Assembly: GCA_038373865.1 (NCBI GenBank)
Contig: JAXGGA010002837.1
Span: forward strand, 1 to 64,000
DNA from: Uloborus plumipes
Taxonomy: Eukaryota > Arthropoda > Arachnida > Araneae > Uloboridae
Direction: 5' to 3'
Length of the DNA: 64,000 bases
This document shows, piece by piece, positions 42,765 through 54,405 of this stretch. The notes under the pieces are model-generated. The model made no database searches and was not told the origin of the DNA. It saw nothing but the letters and a program-made list of their open reading frames with translations. Both the position numbers and the translations under genes were made by a program. Within the stretch, counting starts at the first letter, position 1, and every line of letters begins with the position of its first letter.

Positions 42765-43380
42765 TGTAACGAGTCCGTAGCACCTTCAACTTTCTTAAAT
42801 GATCATTCCAATCTTGAGGAAATAACTATAAATTTATTTACAAGTATTTACACTATTTACAATATGAGCAGGAAACAATTGCTAAACATCCAGCAATTAG
42901 GTAGCAAAACAGTACACTGTACTCTCAACAGTAACTCAGCACCACGTATCAAACGTGAACAGTAATTAAGCAATTACAAAAGCAAAACAACCATTCGCCA
43001 AGCGAACGAAAACGAGCATCTCAGAAAGCCCATCTGAGAAAAACTGACTGACTTGTGTTCAAGGCCAGCTATTTATACACGGAAAGAATTCCCGACAACT
43101 TTCTAGTAATATCTGGAATATTCCAAATCATTCATAACTTTAAACAATTCATTCAAGAAAACGCTAGAAATAAAAAGAAAAACACCACTCCGAGCGAAAA
43201 TTTCTTCACGCTTATTAAAGTTAGGGCAAGTGTAAAAACTACAAAGTGTTACGGGGCCGGTATACAAGTGATAAAAGTGATATCTTCAGATACTTTTGCA
43301 ACATGACGTCAGATAAAACCAAAACTAATGAAAATGATGCAAGGCAGGAAAAACAACAACTATTTACAAGATTTGTAACA
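42765..43380 (-). repeat. 5' LTR of the gypsy element
   Basis: 616 bp, apparently identical to 37119-37734, exactly 5,646 bp away. It should carry the element's promoter, driving transcription leftward into Gag-Pol. It is followed by a 97-bp leader before the start codon. Confidence 0.95.
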
Positions 43381-45123
43381 ATAATAATAATAATAAAATA
43401 AATAAATAAATAAATAAAAGTACAAAGAGCATCAAAACACATTCAAAGAAAGAAAAAAAAAACTCGTCCTTTAATAAAATGTCTCGAATTTCACTTTTAA
43501 TCCGTTGCCAGTTGTTAAATATGAATAAAGAATAAAATGTTCTCGTTTTGTTTTGTTACAAAAAAAAATCGTCTGCAAAAAAAAAATAATAAAAAATAAT
43601 AATAAATAAAATAAAACAAATGAATAAAAAAACAAAAAATCGTCTGCACAGTCAGTCATTTTTTTTCTGAGCCTGCATTTCCGTCATGTTTGCGGAGTCG
43701 GAGTCGGAATCAGAGTCCTCACAGAAGATTACTCAGAAAAGTACTTTACAAACATTATTTATCAAAACAATTTTCTTACAAAGTTAGTTTGAAGGAAATC
43801 CGACTTTAAGTTCAGGATCAACATTCAACTTAAATTCCCCGCAGACGCCAATGTTAATTTTTTTTCTGAACGGTTCAAATATTAAATGAAAAATGGTTCA
43901 AATCAAAAAGCGAAATATGGGAATGTATGGGAAAGCCTCTCCGAGATCTTTCAAACAAAAAAAAGTTTATTCCATTCGGACAAGTTCACTCAAAAGTTAT
44001 TAGGTGGGGAAAGGTTGCTTGAACGGTTCAATGTTGAACGAAAAAATGAACCAATGGAAAATTTAAATACGGTAATGAAGTATCCTTGCTGAGATCCTTC
44101 GAACAAAAAAAAAAAGTTTATTTAAATCGGACTGTTCAATCAAAAGTTATTAGGGGTGACAGCTTGATTGAGCGGTTCAATGTTGAACAAAAAATTGTTC
44201 AAATCGAAAATGTAAATACGGGAATGAAGTATCCTTGATAAGATCTTTCTAACAAAAAAAAGTTAGTTCAAATCGGATTGTTCGCGCAAAAGTTAGCATC
44301 GCGGGACAGGTTGTTTGAACGGTTCAAAGTTGAACCAAAAATTGTTCAAATCGAAAAATAAAATATGGGAATGAGCTGTACTCGCCGAGATCTTTCGAAC
44401 AAAAAAAAGTTTATTCCATTCGGACGGTTCACTCAAAAGTTATTAGGTGGAGAAAGGTTGCTTAAACGGTTCAATGTTGAACCAAAAATGTTCAAATTGA
44501 AAATTTAATAACAGTAATAAAGTATCCTTGCCGAGATGCTTCGAACAAAAAAAAGTTTGTTTAAATCGGACTGTTCATTCAAAAGTTATTAGGGGCGACA
44601 GCTTGTTTGAACGGTTCAATGTTAAACGAAAAATTGTTCAAATCGAAAATGTAGATACGGGAATGAAGTATCCTTGAAAAGATCTTTCGAACAAAAAAAA
44701 GTTTGTTCAAATCGGACTGTTCACTCAAAAGTTAGCATCGCGGGACAGGTTGTTTGAACGGTACAAAGTTGAACCAAAAATTGTTCAAATCGAAAAATCA
44801 AATATGGGAATGAGCTGTACTCGCCGAGATCTTTCCAACAAAAAAAAGTTTGTCCAAATCGGAATGTTCATTCAAAAGTTATTAGGGGGGGACAGACAGA
44901 CCGACCGACCGACCGACCGACGCACAAATTCCCCATCTCAATACCCTACTTTCAAATTTTTAATTTTTCGATATTCATTTCACCTTTTTATTTTTTTAAT
45001 TTGGCGATATTTTTTGGACTTGGCGATATTTTTTTAACTTGGCGATATTTTTTAGATGCATTAAGCTACTTTTAATACTTTTTTCGTCTTTCTTTTATTT
45101 TTAACGGGAAAGTAGGCTAAAAA

Positions 45124-45599
45124 GGGATGTGCACTTGATTAAAAACTGCACCCCATGGAAGCGTTTCTGCTTATTTAAAAAAATATATATTTCCCTTGAT
45201 CTGATAAGGAAGCGGAATAACTAAAAAAATTAAAAAAAAAAACTTCAATACAAACCAATATTTTAATAAACGAATCCAACCAAAAATAAATAAATAAATA
45301 AATAAAAATCCCTCCACATTCTTTATCTCTCTTATCACTATCAACCTGATTTTAATAAAATCCTTAATAGTCCAGGAACCCAGTGCAACATATTTGAACC
45401 TGATCAATGTGGCTCTGTGGGTGCGTGTAGCAGGTCTGTTTTCACTTTTCCGCATCTAACGCCCAACCTCACTGTCCCCCCCCCCCCACGCCTTTTTTTT
45501 TTTCAGTTTTCGTAACTGTAGGTAGTCTTTGAACATCAAAGAAGCAAATAAGAAAAATATTTGTTTTTTAACATTTTTCTAAATCATAAATTAGTACAG
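45124..45599. other. Unassigned stretch upstream of the KIAA0319L-like gene
   Basis: It holds an AAAT microsatellite near 45291-45306, a C run near 45476-45487 and a pyrimidine tract ending in CAG (45491-45506), which looks like a 3' splice site. A second pyrimidine-CAG lies at 45602-45611. Either could precede a 5' untranslated exon of the gene at 46106, but no donor was identified. Confidence 0.35.
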
Positions 45600-45785
45600 A
45601 TTTTTTTTCAGTTAAATAGAGGTAAAATGGTACATTACGACACTCAGTACACACGTTTTGCGGAAAAACTGTACGTGATGGGCAAAAAAGGAGGTAGTTT
45701 TCGAATTCAGCATACCGAAAAACATAAAAAATACTTAAAATATCCCATGCCGTTTTTTGGTTGCAGACCTGTGCAATCAATGATA
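45600..45785 (-). repeat. Dispersed repeat, copy b
   Basis: This is the reverse-oriented relative of 35900-36040. The minus strand has an open frame with AWDILSIFYVFRYAEFENY against AWDVLTDFTVFRCAESKYE in the other copy. Substitutions preserving hydrophobic positions suggest a shared coding origin. Confidence 0.5.
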
Positions 45786-46100
45786 TTGCTTCAAAAACAC
45801 GTTACCATAATTGTAATCATTGTTGCAACTATTGTTGAAATCCTGAAATCAATAAAAACTCGACATTGTTGAAACTTATAAATGATTTCTTTTTAATCTG
45901 GCGTTTATCTTTTGTATACTGTTTCAGGACGAATTTTTAATATAAGAAACCAGAAATTTCAACTCTTTTTAATGCATTCTTTGAAATCGCAACATCAGTA
46001 ATATGGCCAATTTTACATTATTGCAGTAAATGAAAATATCTGTCAAAAATAACGTTTCATCTAATACTTCATCGGTCAGAAAAACTGGATTGCTGTTCTT

Positions 46101-46109
46101 ATGAAATGA
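46101..46109 (+). promoter_or_regulatory. Two-codon upstream ORF overlapping the start codon
   Basis: ATGAAATGA reads ATG-AAA-TGA in one frame. Its stop overlaps the main ATG (46106), which lies in another frame. The upstream ATG has C at -3 (weak context) while the main ATG has G at -3 (stronger). If both lie in the mRNA, leaky scanning or termination-reinitiation could tune translation. Confidence 0.5.
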
Positions 46110-49018
46110 AAATTAACGCTGTTTACCTTTCCGTGTTGTGGTTCCTTTTGCTTCTATTTGATTCAGTCTTTTCAGAAGATTATGTATCTTGTCCAGATAT
46201 CGGGGTTAAAAACTTAAAAGTGCAATCACAGTTCACTCCTCAAGACAATTTTTCTGCTGGAACTTATAAGGAAATAAATGATACCAAAACTTTAACTGAT
46301 TGCGTTTATGCCTGCTGTGAAGACCGAACTTGTAATGTTGCATTTCTTTTCAACGCTTGTTATTCGATTCAATGCAATAGTTATAAATCATGTCAGCCAT
46401 TAAAGAGGGCAGAAAAGCAATTTGAAAAGTCATATATTGTTGTGGTTCGATACCCTGTAGAAAAATCTACTCGTGAAGATGAAGTAGATGATGGCGATGC
46501 TGATAAAAATATATTTCAAGATGGTTATCATGCTGAGAGGGATGTTGTTCATTTTAAAGGAACAAGAGAGTCTCAGTTGGATCAGGACACATCGACTGCA
46601 ATGTTTTCTACCCCAACATCAAAGAATTGTGTTTATGGAACTCATCAGTGTCCAGAATATGAAGAGTGCGTACTGAAAGCCCGACATACTTTAATCGGAA
46701 TTTGTTCTTGTATAAATGGTTATGAACGTCGACAAGGAAAATGTGAGAAAAAGCATCATACTAGCCGTCTTCAACAGATTATGAATTCAGCAATCATTTC
46801 CAATCAGGATTTTACACCAAATGAAAACTTTACAACAAAAACTGCGCCTTCTACCACGCCATACATCCATCATTTAATAGTTTCAGCTGGTGATAATGTT
46901 ACGCTGCAGTTACCTGAAAATGAAGTGACTCTTTCAGCCTATGCATTAGAACAGCAACCGGATGAAGTTGATAACTACAAGTATGATTGGACATTGATTT
47001 CTCACCCTGAAGAAGATGAAACTGGCACAATGCAAGGCCAGAACACCAAGAGCTTAAAACTTTCCAAACTGAGAGCTGGACTTTATACTTTTAAAGTTAC
47101 TGTGTCTTCTGCCAATGCTCTAGGAGAAGCCATGGTTAACGTTACTGTTTTACCTCCTGAATGGGAAAATAAACCTCCTGTTGCCATCATTCATCCTTCT
47201 AATGTCACTGTGAAACTGCCAAATAACGATACTGTTTTAGATGGTTCATTTAGCACTGATGATGACAAAATAGTCAAATATCAGTGGGAGGTTTTAGAAG
47301 TGCCGATTGGATATTCTGTTGTATTTAATGATACTTCTACACTTCAGTTGAAGAATTTAACACCTGGATTTTACCGCTTTAAATTAACAGTTACGGATTC
47401 CAAAGGGCTTTCCAATTGCACCTATGCCAATGTGACTGTTCAAAAAGAAACTGACTATCCACCTACAGCAAATGCAAAATCTGAAGTTGTTATATTTTTA
47501 CCCCAAAAAGAAGCAATATTGAATGGCAACCTTAGCACGGACGATAAGGGTATAAAGAGTTGGGAATGGAAAAAGAGTCCAGATACAGATAAAGCAGTTG
47601 ATATGGAAGGAACAAATGGACCTTATTTACACCTTTCTCAGTTGGAACTTGGAGTTTATAAATTCATTCTGAAAGTAACAGATACTGCAGATCAAACATC
47701 CACCACTGAAGTGCATGTATTTGTGAAACCTGAAAGTGATAATTCTCCTGTAGCTGATGCTGGTCCTGATCAGAAGATAACGTTACCATTACAAGGCCCC
47801 ATAGTTTTAAATGGCAGTGGCAGTAAAGGTGACATCAAAATTTCTAAATGGAAGTGGGAGCAAATAGAAGGCCCAAAAAATGTTGTTATATCCGATGCTG
47901 ATGCTTCCATTGCTAGGGTTAACGAATTAATGCCTGGTTACTATCAGTTCATGTTAACGGTGTGCGATGAAAAAAGTACTCATTCTTCAGATACTGTCAA
48001 TGTTACTGTGATTCAAACTGAAAATACGCCACCAACAGCAAATGCTGGAGGTGATAAAACTATTTATTTGCCAAGTGACGTCATATTAATGAATGGAAGC
48101 TCTTCATTTGATGATATTGAAATTGTAAGATACCAGTGGACACGAGAGCTTGCGTCATTAGCTGCTGGATATATTATAGAAAATTCTGACCAAACTCCAA
48201 TTCTAAAGATGACTGGTTTAATAACTGGACGATATTTATTTCGATTGACAGTATTTGATATCCAAGGAGCTTTATCATATGATACTGCATCTTTAATTGT
48301 TAAACCACCAAAGAATCTTATTAACCAAGTTGAAATGAGGATAAATATTGATATTGAAAGCTTCACCCATGAACAAGAAGATACACTTTTAAGGCAAATA
48401 GAATTTTCATTGCATGATGTGAATCCTGTGAGAGTGAAGCTAGTGAAACTTGAATCTGACTTTCACAACAAGCGAGTCATTTTGTTGTTCACTGTTGAAC
48501 GAACCTCAAGTCTTCACTGTGATATCATACCGGGAGTTGATGCTGCATCACGTCTGAAGAAAATATTGCGTTTCGATCGTTCTTTATTAGGTGTTGAAGT
48601 TCTTTCGATTGACACAGTTGTGTGCCAGAACAATTGTTCTCATCATGGGGTGTGTGATCAGTATACTAAGCTCTGTGTGTGTGAAACGTTCTGGATGCAG
48701 GATGTGTTTCGTTACAGCTTTGGAGATCTAGAAAGCAACTGTGACTGGAGCATTTTGTACTTTGCTATTGTCTGTTTTGCTGTTGTTGTTGCACTGCCTG
48801 GGATATTTTGGAGCATGACCTGGTTTTGTACGAAAATGTATTTTCGGATGTCAAGGAAACGTTATACTTTACTAGACGATTTCAACAGCCAAGAAGTGGG
48901 AAAGGAAAACTACTCCCCACGAAACCCGAGAAACTTGGGGATATCTGATTCTGAATCGGCTGCGGTTTTTGAATCCCAGGTCTTACCATTAACTGTAAAC
49001 TACAAGAGTTTCTCTTAA
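46106..49018 (+). CDS. KIAA0319L: KIAA0319/KIAA0319L-like PKD-domain membrane protein
   Basis: A type I membrane glycoprotein of the dyslexia-associated KIAA0319 family; vertebrate members traffic between cell surface, endosomes and Golgi and are linked to neuronal migration. Order seen: signal peptide 1-23; Cys-rich MANSC-like domain about 29-115; acidic linker; EGF-like six-Cys module 175-213; five PKD-like domains at about 253-349, 355-446, 451-541, 547-636 and 641-733; a conserved region 740-838; a second Cys-rich module 840-879; transmembrane helix about 882-905; basic stop-transfer and a short tail with YTLL (920-923), a YxxPhi sorting signal. Many NxT/S sites are present. Length, 970 residues, is near the roughly 1,050 of vertebrate homologues. 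The frame has no intron, unlike the many-exon vertebrate genes, so it may be a retrogene or a lineage-specific single coding exon. The frame is fully open, suggesting function. Confidence 0.93.
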   Translation: MKINAVYLSVLWFLLLLFDSVFSEDYVSCPDIGVKNLKVQSQFTPQDNFSAGTYKEINDTKTLTDCVYACCEDRTCNVAFLFNACYSIQCNSYKSCQPLKRAEKQFEKSYIVVVRYPVEKSTREDEVDDGDADKNIFQDGYHAERDVVHFKGTRESQLDQDTSTAMFSTPTSKNCVYGTHQCPEYEECVLKARHTLIGICSCINGYERRQGKCEKKHHTSRLQQIMNSAIISNQDFTPNENFTTKTAPSTTPYIHHLIVSAGDNVTLQLPENEVTLSAYALEQQPDEVDNYKYDWTLISHPEEDETGTMQGQNTKSLKLSKLRAGLYTFKVTVSSANALGEAMVNVTVLPPEWENKPPVAIIHPSNVTVKLPNNDTVLDGSFSTDDDKIVKYQWEVLEVPIGYSVVFNDTSTLQLKNLTPGFYRFKLTVTDSKGLSNCTYANVTVQKETDYPPTANAKSEVVIFLPQKEAILNGNLSTDDKGIKSWEWKKSPDTDKAVDMEGTNGPYLHLSQLELGVYKFILKVTDTADQTSTTEVHVFVKPESDNSPVADAGPDQKITLPLQGPIVLNGSGSKGDIKISKWKWEQIEGPKNVVISDADASIARVNELMPGYYQFMLTVCDEKSTHSSDTVNVTVIQTENTPPTANAGGDKTIYLPSDVILMNGSSSFDDIEIVRYQWTRELASLAAGYIIENSDQTPILKMTGLITGRYLFRLTVFDIQGALSYDTASLIVKPPKNLINQVEMRINIDIESFTHEQEDTLLRQIEFSLHDVNPVRVKLVKLESDFHNKRVILLFTVERTSSLHCDIIPGVDAASRLKKILRFDRSLLGVEVLSIDTVVCQNNCSHHGVCDQYTKLCVCETFWMQDVFRYSFGDLESNCDWSILYFAIVCFAVVVALPGIFWSMTWFCTKMYFRMSRKRYTLLDDFNSQEVGKENYSPRNPRNLGISDSESAAVFESQVLPLTVNYKSFS

Positions 49019-49127
49019 AATAGCTGCGTAACAGTTTTTGCATTGAAGCTTGTGTAAGGAAATTTTGACTTCAATTGACTATATAGACTCTAGAAATAGT
49101 GTGAACATTTTCTTAGTCTTGATGGGT

Positions 49128-49133
49128 AATAAA
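49128..49133 (+). terminator. Candidate polyadenylation signal
   Basis: AATAAA lies 110 bp after the stop codon of the PKD-protein gene. Further AATAAA words occur at 49299-49304 and 49518-49523, so longer 3' ends are possible. I see no genomic poly-A tail after any of them. Confidence 0.5.
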
Positions 49134-52100
49134 GCTAAAGAATACAGATCTCTTAATTCTTCAAGGGAGAGGGGGGGAGGACAGGGCACATATTAAAAGA
49201 TTTTATGCTTTTCTGAAAATTTGAAACTTGATCACTTCACTTATAATACGTATTAATGCACATGGTTTTTCTTTTACATAAGTAAATTTAACACTAATAA
49301 TAAAACTTAAATTCGTTTCTGATGTATTTAGTTTTCGTTCTCAAGAAAAGCAGCCAGATGTTCCCTCTATGTTTTTAAAGTTATAATTTAATACAAATTT
49401 AAATTTTCTTTTCATGTTTTTTTATTCGTTTTAAATGCCATAAAAAACATTATTTTATAGTTTAGAGACTTCGTAGATACCAACTAATATTTATGGTCTG
49501 CAGCATTGATTGCTTAAAATAAATTTATATTTTTATTTCAAGTGTAATTTCTTTACTATTTTATATTGGGTGTATCAATAATAACTGATAAATGTCATAA
49601 CTTGTTTTCGTGAGCATCAGTTTTATAATGCTATTTGTTCAACAATAAACCATCAAACGCAAAATATCGATGTTGAGAAGAACTCGATCTTAATACATCG
49701 GTGTTGAAAACATCAACAGCGATGTTGCATCTTTATTGATAACATTCATGTAAAATACACAGTAAAAAAGACAATGCGTTTGTCTTTTTTTTTAATGTAA
49801 CGAAGCAAAACTCTAGATGAAAATGCATAACATGATGGAATAAGGCATTAAATACAGATGTTGGCAGTAAATCAGCCATTATCATAAAGAAATTACTTTG
49901 TTTCGTGACAATATTAGCTATTGATGGGCAAGAAAAATTGTGGCCGAAAGCACAACCATAAACAATCTTCTTGTTATTGCTTTCAAAGTTAATAGGTACC
50001 CATAAGCTATGCGAAAAGTTAATTATGGTAATGGGAAAGAAAAGAAGATAGAGAATAGCATAAATAGGTGGCAACAAGTCCAGTTTTGACAGATGCTTAA
50101 TGAAGGTTTAGCTCACGAAAAGGGGCTCTTTACTGATATTTTAGGGGGTTTTTTTCCTCCACTGAAAAAACTTTTGTTTTTCTTTTATATCATGCGTCTT
50201 AATAAATCAGGATTTGAAGTTTAGTCAATAGCGCAGCATAGCTAGTAACAAAGAAAAAAGGATACTTGGGTTCATAAATAGATCTTTTTCAAACGAATCT
50301 TAGAAGGTTCTTCTGCCTTTATATAGAAAGTCGGCAAGACCTAGTTTGGTGTATGCTGTTTAGTTTTGGTTTGTGATCTTCATTAAGGACTTTAAAATGA
50401 CCAGAACCAGCCTAGCTAGGTCCAGAGCCTGTTGCTGGTAGTCACATTTATATTTATTTGTATATATTTTTTCCGATATTTATTTTTTTTTTAAATATTT
50501 ATCTCGTCCCACCGAGTGGTAGCATCCAAAACTTTTGCAACGTACACACTTCTTTTGAACAACAAAAGTATCGATAAACATAGTCCAGTCGATGCTGGTT
50601 ATAACAACACCGTCCATTCCTTTCTCGCCGTTAGCAGAAGCAGCGCAAACTGCGTCGCAGATTCATGTAAAATCTTCAGATTATTTCTTAGTTGAGGGAG
50701 AAAAGAACCCTAAAATTGTTGAGGAAAAAAGGGGCGTAAATTTCAACTAATGAAGATTTGAGCAGTATTTTCTGAATTATAATCCACAGATAACAAGTAC
50801 TTGTATTGACACCTTATTTGTAAGCATTTTCCCGGCTAAAAATAATCCGCAGAAAGTATGAAAAAGAAATTTGAAGTTTTTTTAAAGGTTTCTGCAGACT
50901 TTTAGAAGACAGAAAAAAATCTGTATTTTGTCTTTAATTTTGTCTTTTAATTGATATAATCTGAAAAAAAAATCCTCTTTTTCTTTCTTTTCATTTTGTC
51001 TAAATATTGTGCAGTTTTTTTGAAGCATGTTCCAAATATGCTAAAAATTTTTGCAGATTTTTGAAAGCTTTTCAGAAAAAAAGTTTTTTTTGCTAGGTTC
51101 ATGATGCCGATTGAATTTTTACGACTAATCTAATATGGCTAATCTTACCGACTGTTTTTGAATTTTTGATCTGAGCCACAAAATGCCGAATCAAATTCTG
51201 TGACTGGGCATTTATCTATATAATGAATGCATACTAAACTGAACATCCTGAATACTGGCTAGTTAGAGTGCTTTCTTACAGTTTAAATCTTAAATTTTCG
51301 ATCCAAATTAAGAGTTTCTTTTGGTATCATTTTTTTTAAATTTAATGTTACATTAGATAATTGAAAGTTATTATTGAGCTGTGTGCTTCTAAGAGATATA
51401 GTAGGATGTTCTGGGTATTCTTTTTTTTGCTATGCATTAATTAAATTGAATACAATTTTTGCCGTTATAAAAAAAAATCCTTTTAAAAATCAGTCTTTTA
51501 CTTTTCTTTACTCCACCTTCCTCCAAAGCTAACTGAACAAAAATGAAATAATACAATGACTATGCGGAATCGCCTCTAATAATTTTATTATTGCTGCCCA
51601 TAAAAATCAAAACGTAAACAGCTCTATATAGTTTTATTTATTTAAAGAAGAACTAGTTTTTTCTCTAAAAACGTTTTACTCGTTTCCGTTCTCAAACTTG
51701 GATCTTCAAAGAGCTTTAAAAGAGGTAGCAGAAGCAAAGGAAAATTTGGGAAGCATCCAATTTCATGGAAAGAAAAAATAACAAAAAGAAACTATGGGAA
51801 AAGTTTACAACTCGAGTAATAGCACGTTAAAATTTCATGGAAAAGAAAAGTTTCTTTAATTTTTCCTCTTTTGTTTTTAAATTTCTATGTTTATAATATT
51901 GAAAATAATTGATTTGAATGAACTTCAACGTTCAAAAACATTTCTCTTTGACAGAATTTTCTATATTGAATTTCCCACCCAATGACCCAAGTTACTATAC
52001 AAAAACAAAACATGTCGGACTATTAGAATATTAACCAACGAAAGAATTAACATATTTTGTCTACACTAATCAAAATGGACTATTGTTTTAAAAATGTTTC

Positions 52101-54405
52101 ATTATTCATTCAATTGTAATTTAAGCGTTTGTAGTTGATTTGTATTGACCCTGTCCCAAATTAATTTTGCAAATTTTGAAAATCAGTAGGGTTTAAGGCC
52201 CCCTATGCCTTAGGGCCCCTAAGAAAACTGTTTCCGATTGCAATGATTTCAGCCATTTTGGATTCATAATACTAAATTAATATAAGTGGGACTTCAGAGT
52301 CCCATCGGGGCATAAAGGGTTCAAATATTAATCCTGTGATGGGAAAATTCTTGGACACTACATATCTGCTGTAAATAGGTTAATTTTTGTCTATGTAATT
52401 GATACCGTCGATTATGGAACAAACAAATTTTAACCAACCAACCAAAAACAATTGAAAAATGTTTAAAACTTTACATGTGAGAACATTTTTTGTTTGTAAA
52501 AATGCATCATTACTGAAGTCAAATGTTGTTTTACAAAAGTTTAAGAAATCGTTTTAGAAATATTTTTTCAAACTCCATTGATAAACTTAAAAATAAAGAT
52601 CTGACAATCCTTTTCAGTAAATTAGTAGATCACTATTTTTATCTCTAAAATATCTAACATTTTCTTAGCTGACCTTGTGCTGAATCTCTAATCCCTTTTA
52701 AAGATCAATTTCTTTGAGATCTGAATCAAAACAACTTCAGACACAGCTTCCGGCCCTATCGTGACACTACCTGCAGCGAACGGCACAGGAATCAAGATCG
52801 CAGAAAATGGAGACTGCCATTTGATTTCCGTGACTCGGACCTCGCGAAGAATCATTTGTCATTCATTGTTGAAAGATACCGCACGAGATGTCATTGAAAA
52901 CATTCCCTTTTGGGCGAAATCAATCGAGTTAGGTCCTTTTTCTGTCCTCTCATTAAATGACTCGATAAATAGACTATCTTTCCATAAGTCTTCATTTATT
53001 CTGCCCTTCTCTCTTTATTATTTATGAAATGTCGCCAGTTCAATAGAGAAGACCACTTTCATAAAGTATTGTAGACCGTCATTTGCATGGCACGGATTTG
53101 AAACACTGCCGGTAATAAATTTACATTTAAAATGTTGTCGTGGTAACTATGCAATTCACGAGCCAAGTGGAATCTGTAACTAAAAAATAATGCAGGTTTT
53201 GGTCAATTTGCTTGTGAATATTTAATTCAGGTGCACAAAATGCACTTAGATAGTCAGAATAGAGAGAAGCTATTATATGTATTCTTTTTTTTATTTAATC
53301 TGCATTACTTTTCATCTGTAAATGGTTAAATTCTCGTTTACAATTAAGCGTTTTTTAAACTGCTAGTTAGATAAAACGAAGCAATGTTTCCCCCAAAAAA
53401 GCTTATTATACAAACTTCTTTCGATGTCGTTAAATTTAAATTAGCTTTTGCAGCCTCCTTTGTTGGAGGTCATCCAACTTAATTTCGACAGGGCAAGTTA
53501 GTCACTTTTGCTTCCAAATATCAACTAAGCATCATAGGATCAAATTAAATAAAAGCAGCTGTAAAATATTAAATATAAGCCATGAGAGCGAAATAAAATA
53601 CAGAAACCAATTAATTTTGGCAAGTCTAATGTTTTTCATATACAAATGACCCAAGCAAAATTCATCAATAAATAAAGAGAAAAGAAAGGTTGTAATTTTA
53701 CTGGTATCTTGGTTGTATTGTAGAATGAAATGTGAATTTTTCAAAAAAAAACGCGATTTATTCAATTAAAAATAAAATTAGTTCACTCATAACATCGCTA
53801 AAAATAAATAATAGTTATTTTTTAAAAAGTACTTACATGTAAATAGAATCAGACTTATGTAAAATTGAATGAAGTGATTTACGGTGCAATAGCTCCATTT
53901 TCAGATAGCCTTGTTGCTTGGTAGTTGTACGGAGAATCTAGTCAGAAGCCATAAGTTTATAAATAGTTAGAAAGATAAATAAGATGCAAAAGACTTAAAA
54001 GAGAAGGAACTTTATAACAATACTTAACAAACATGTCTCGTTGAAATTCAGAAACTGAAAGGATGATTACCCAATAATTAATTATGGAAGTGCACTGGAG
54101 GTAAGCACACTGTAGATAAATAGTTGAAATACTAAGGAAGAACAGAGAGTAGTTGAACAAATGCATTTTTAAAAGTCAAAATAACATGCGAAAACTATTT
54201 CGACACATACTTGTTAATACATTTCTCTCATTCCTACCGCCGTCCCTTCTTCCTGTTTCTCCAAAAACTTGTGACAAATATGTGTATAAATTTGTTCGTC
54301 TGTGCAAGTTCAAATATCAGAGCTCATTTCTAGCTTTTTACTTCGTTTACAAAAAAGCTTGAGACGAAAAAATATTAATAGTGTCCGGTGGCTAGTAAAC
54401 CCAAA
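49134..54405. other. Downstream unrecognised stretch
   Basis: The first few hundred bases are probably 3' untranslated sequence of the PKD-protein gene. At 49665-49735 are ATCGATGTTG/CATCGGTGTTG words like those near 33220. Frames are short (the longest is a 114-codon minus-strand frame at 49733-50077, AT-rich and unrecognised). No other repeat was recognised. Confidence 0.4.

Larger units (their letters stand above)
37119..43380 (-). mobile_element. Complete Ty3/gypsy LTR retrotransposon
   Basis: It is a 6,262-bp element with two 616-bp LTRs that look identical, each TG...CA. Inside are a tRNA-Lys primer-binding site, one long Gag-Pol frame and a polypurine tract. A 4-bp ATAA flanks both ends (37115-37118 and 43381-43384), although that site is low-complexity. 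It is inserted in the A/AAT-rich part of R147 copy 4. No envelope-like frame follows Pol: only about 230 bp separates the stop from the LTR. All features needed for retrotransposition appear intact. Confidence 0.97.
36827..45123 (+). mobile_element. R147 element, copy 4, split by a gypsy retrotransposon
   Basis: The left part (36827-37118) carries the AACAAGAAGTTCTGTCAAG end. The right part (43381-45123) resumes with ATAATAATAATAATAAAATA and runs to the GGGAAAGTAGGCTAA end. Removing the 6.26-kb retrotransposon leaves about 2.0 kb. Tandem units are marked by CAAAAGTTA landmarks at 43991, 44141, 44287, 44434, 44580, 44726 and 44873, spacing 146-150 bp. Unit types alternate in the order A-B-C-A-B-C plus a distinct last unit. 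Confidence 0.88.

Noticed and set aside
48064..48366. 100-codon minus-strand frame inside the PKD-protein gene
   Set aside because: It is antisense to a conserved coding exon and has no independent support.
49733..50077. 114-codon minus-strand frame
   Set aside because: AT-rich, Phe/Leu/Ile-heavy composition, no domain, no splice or start support.
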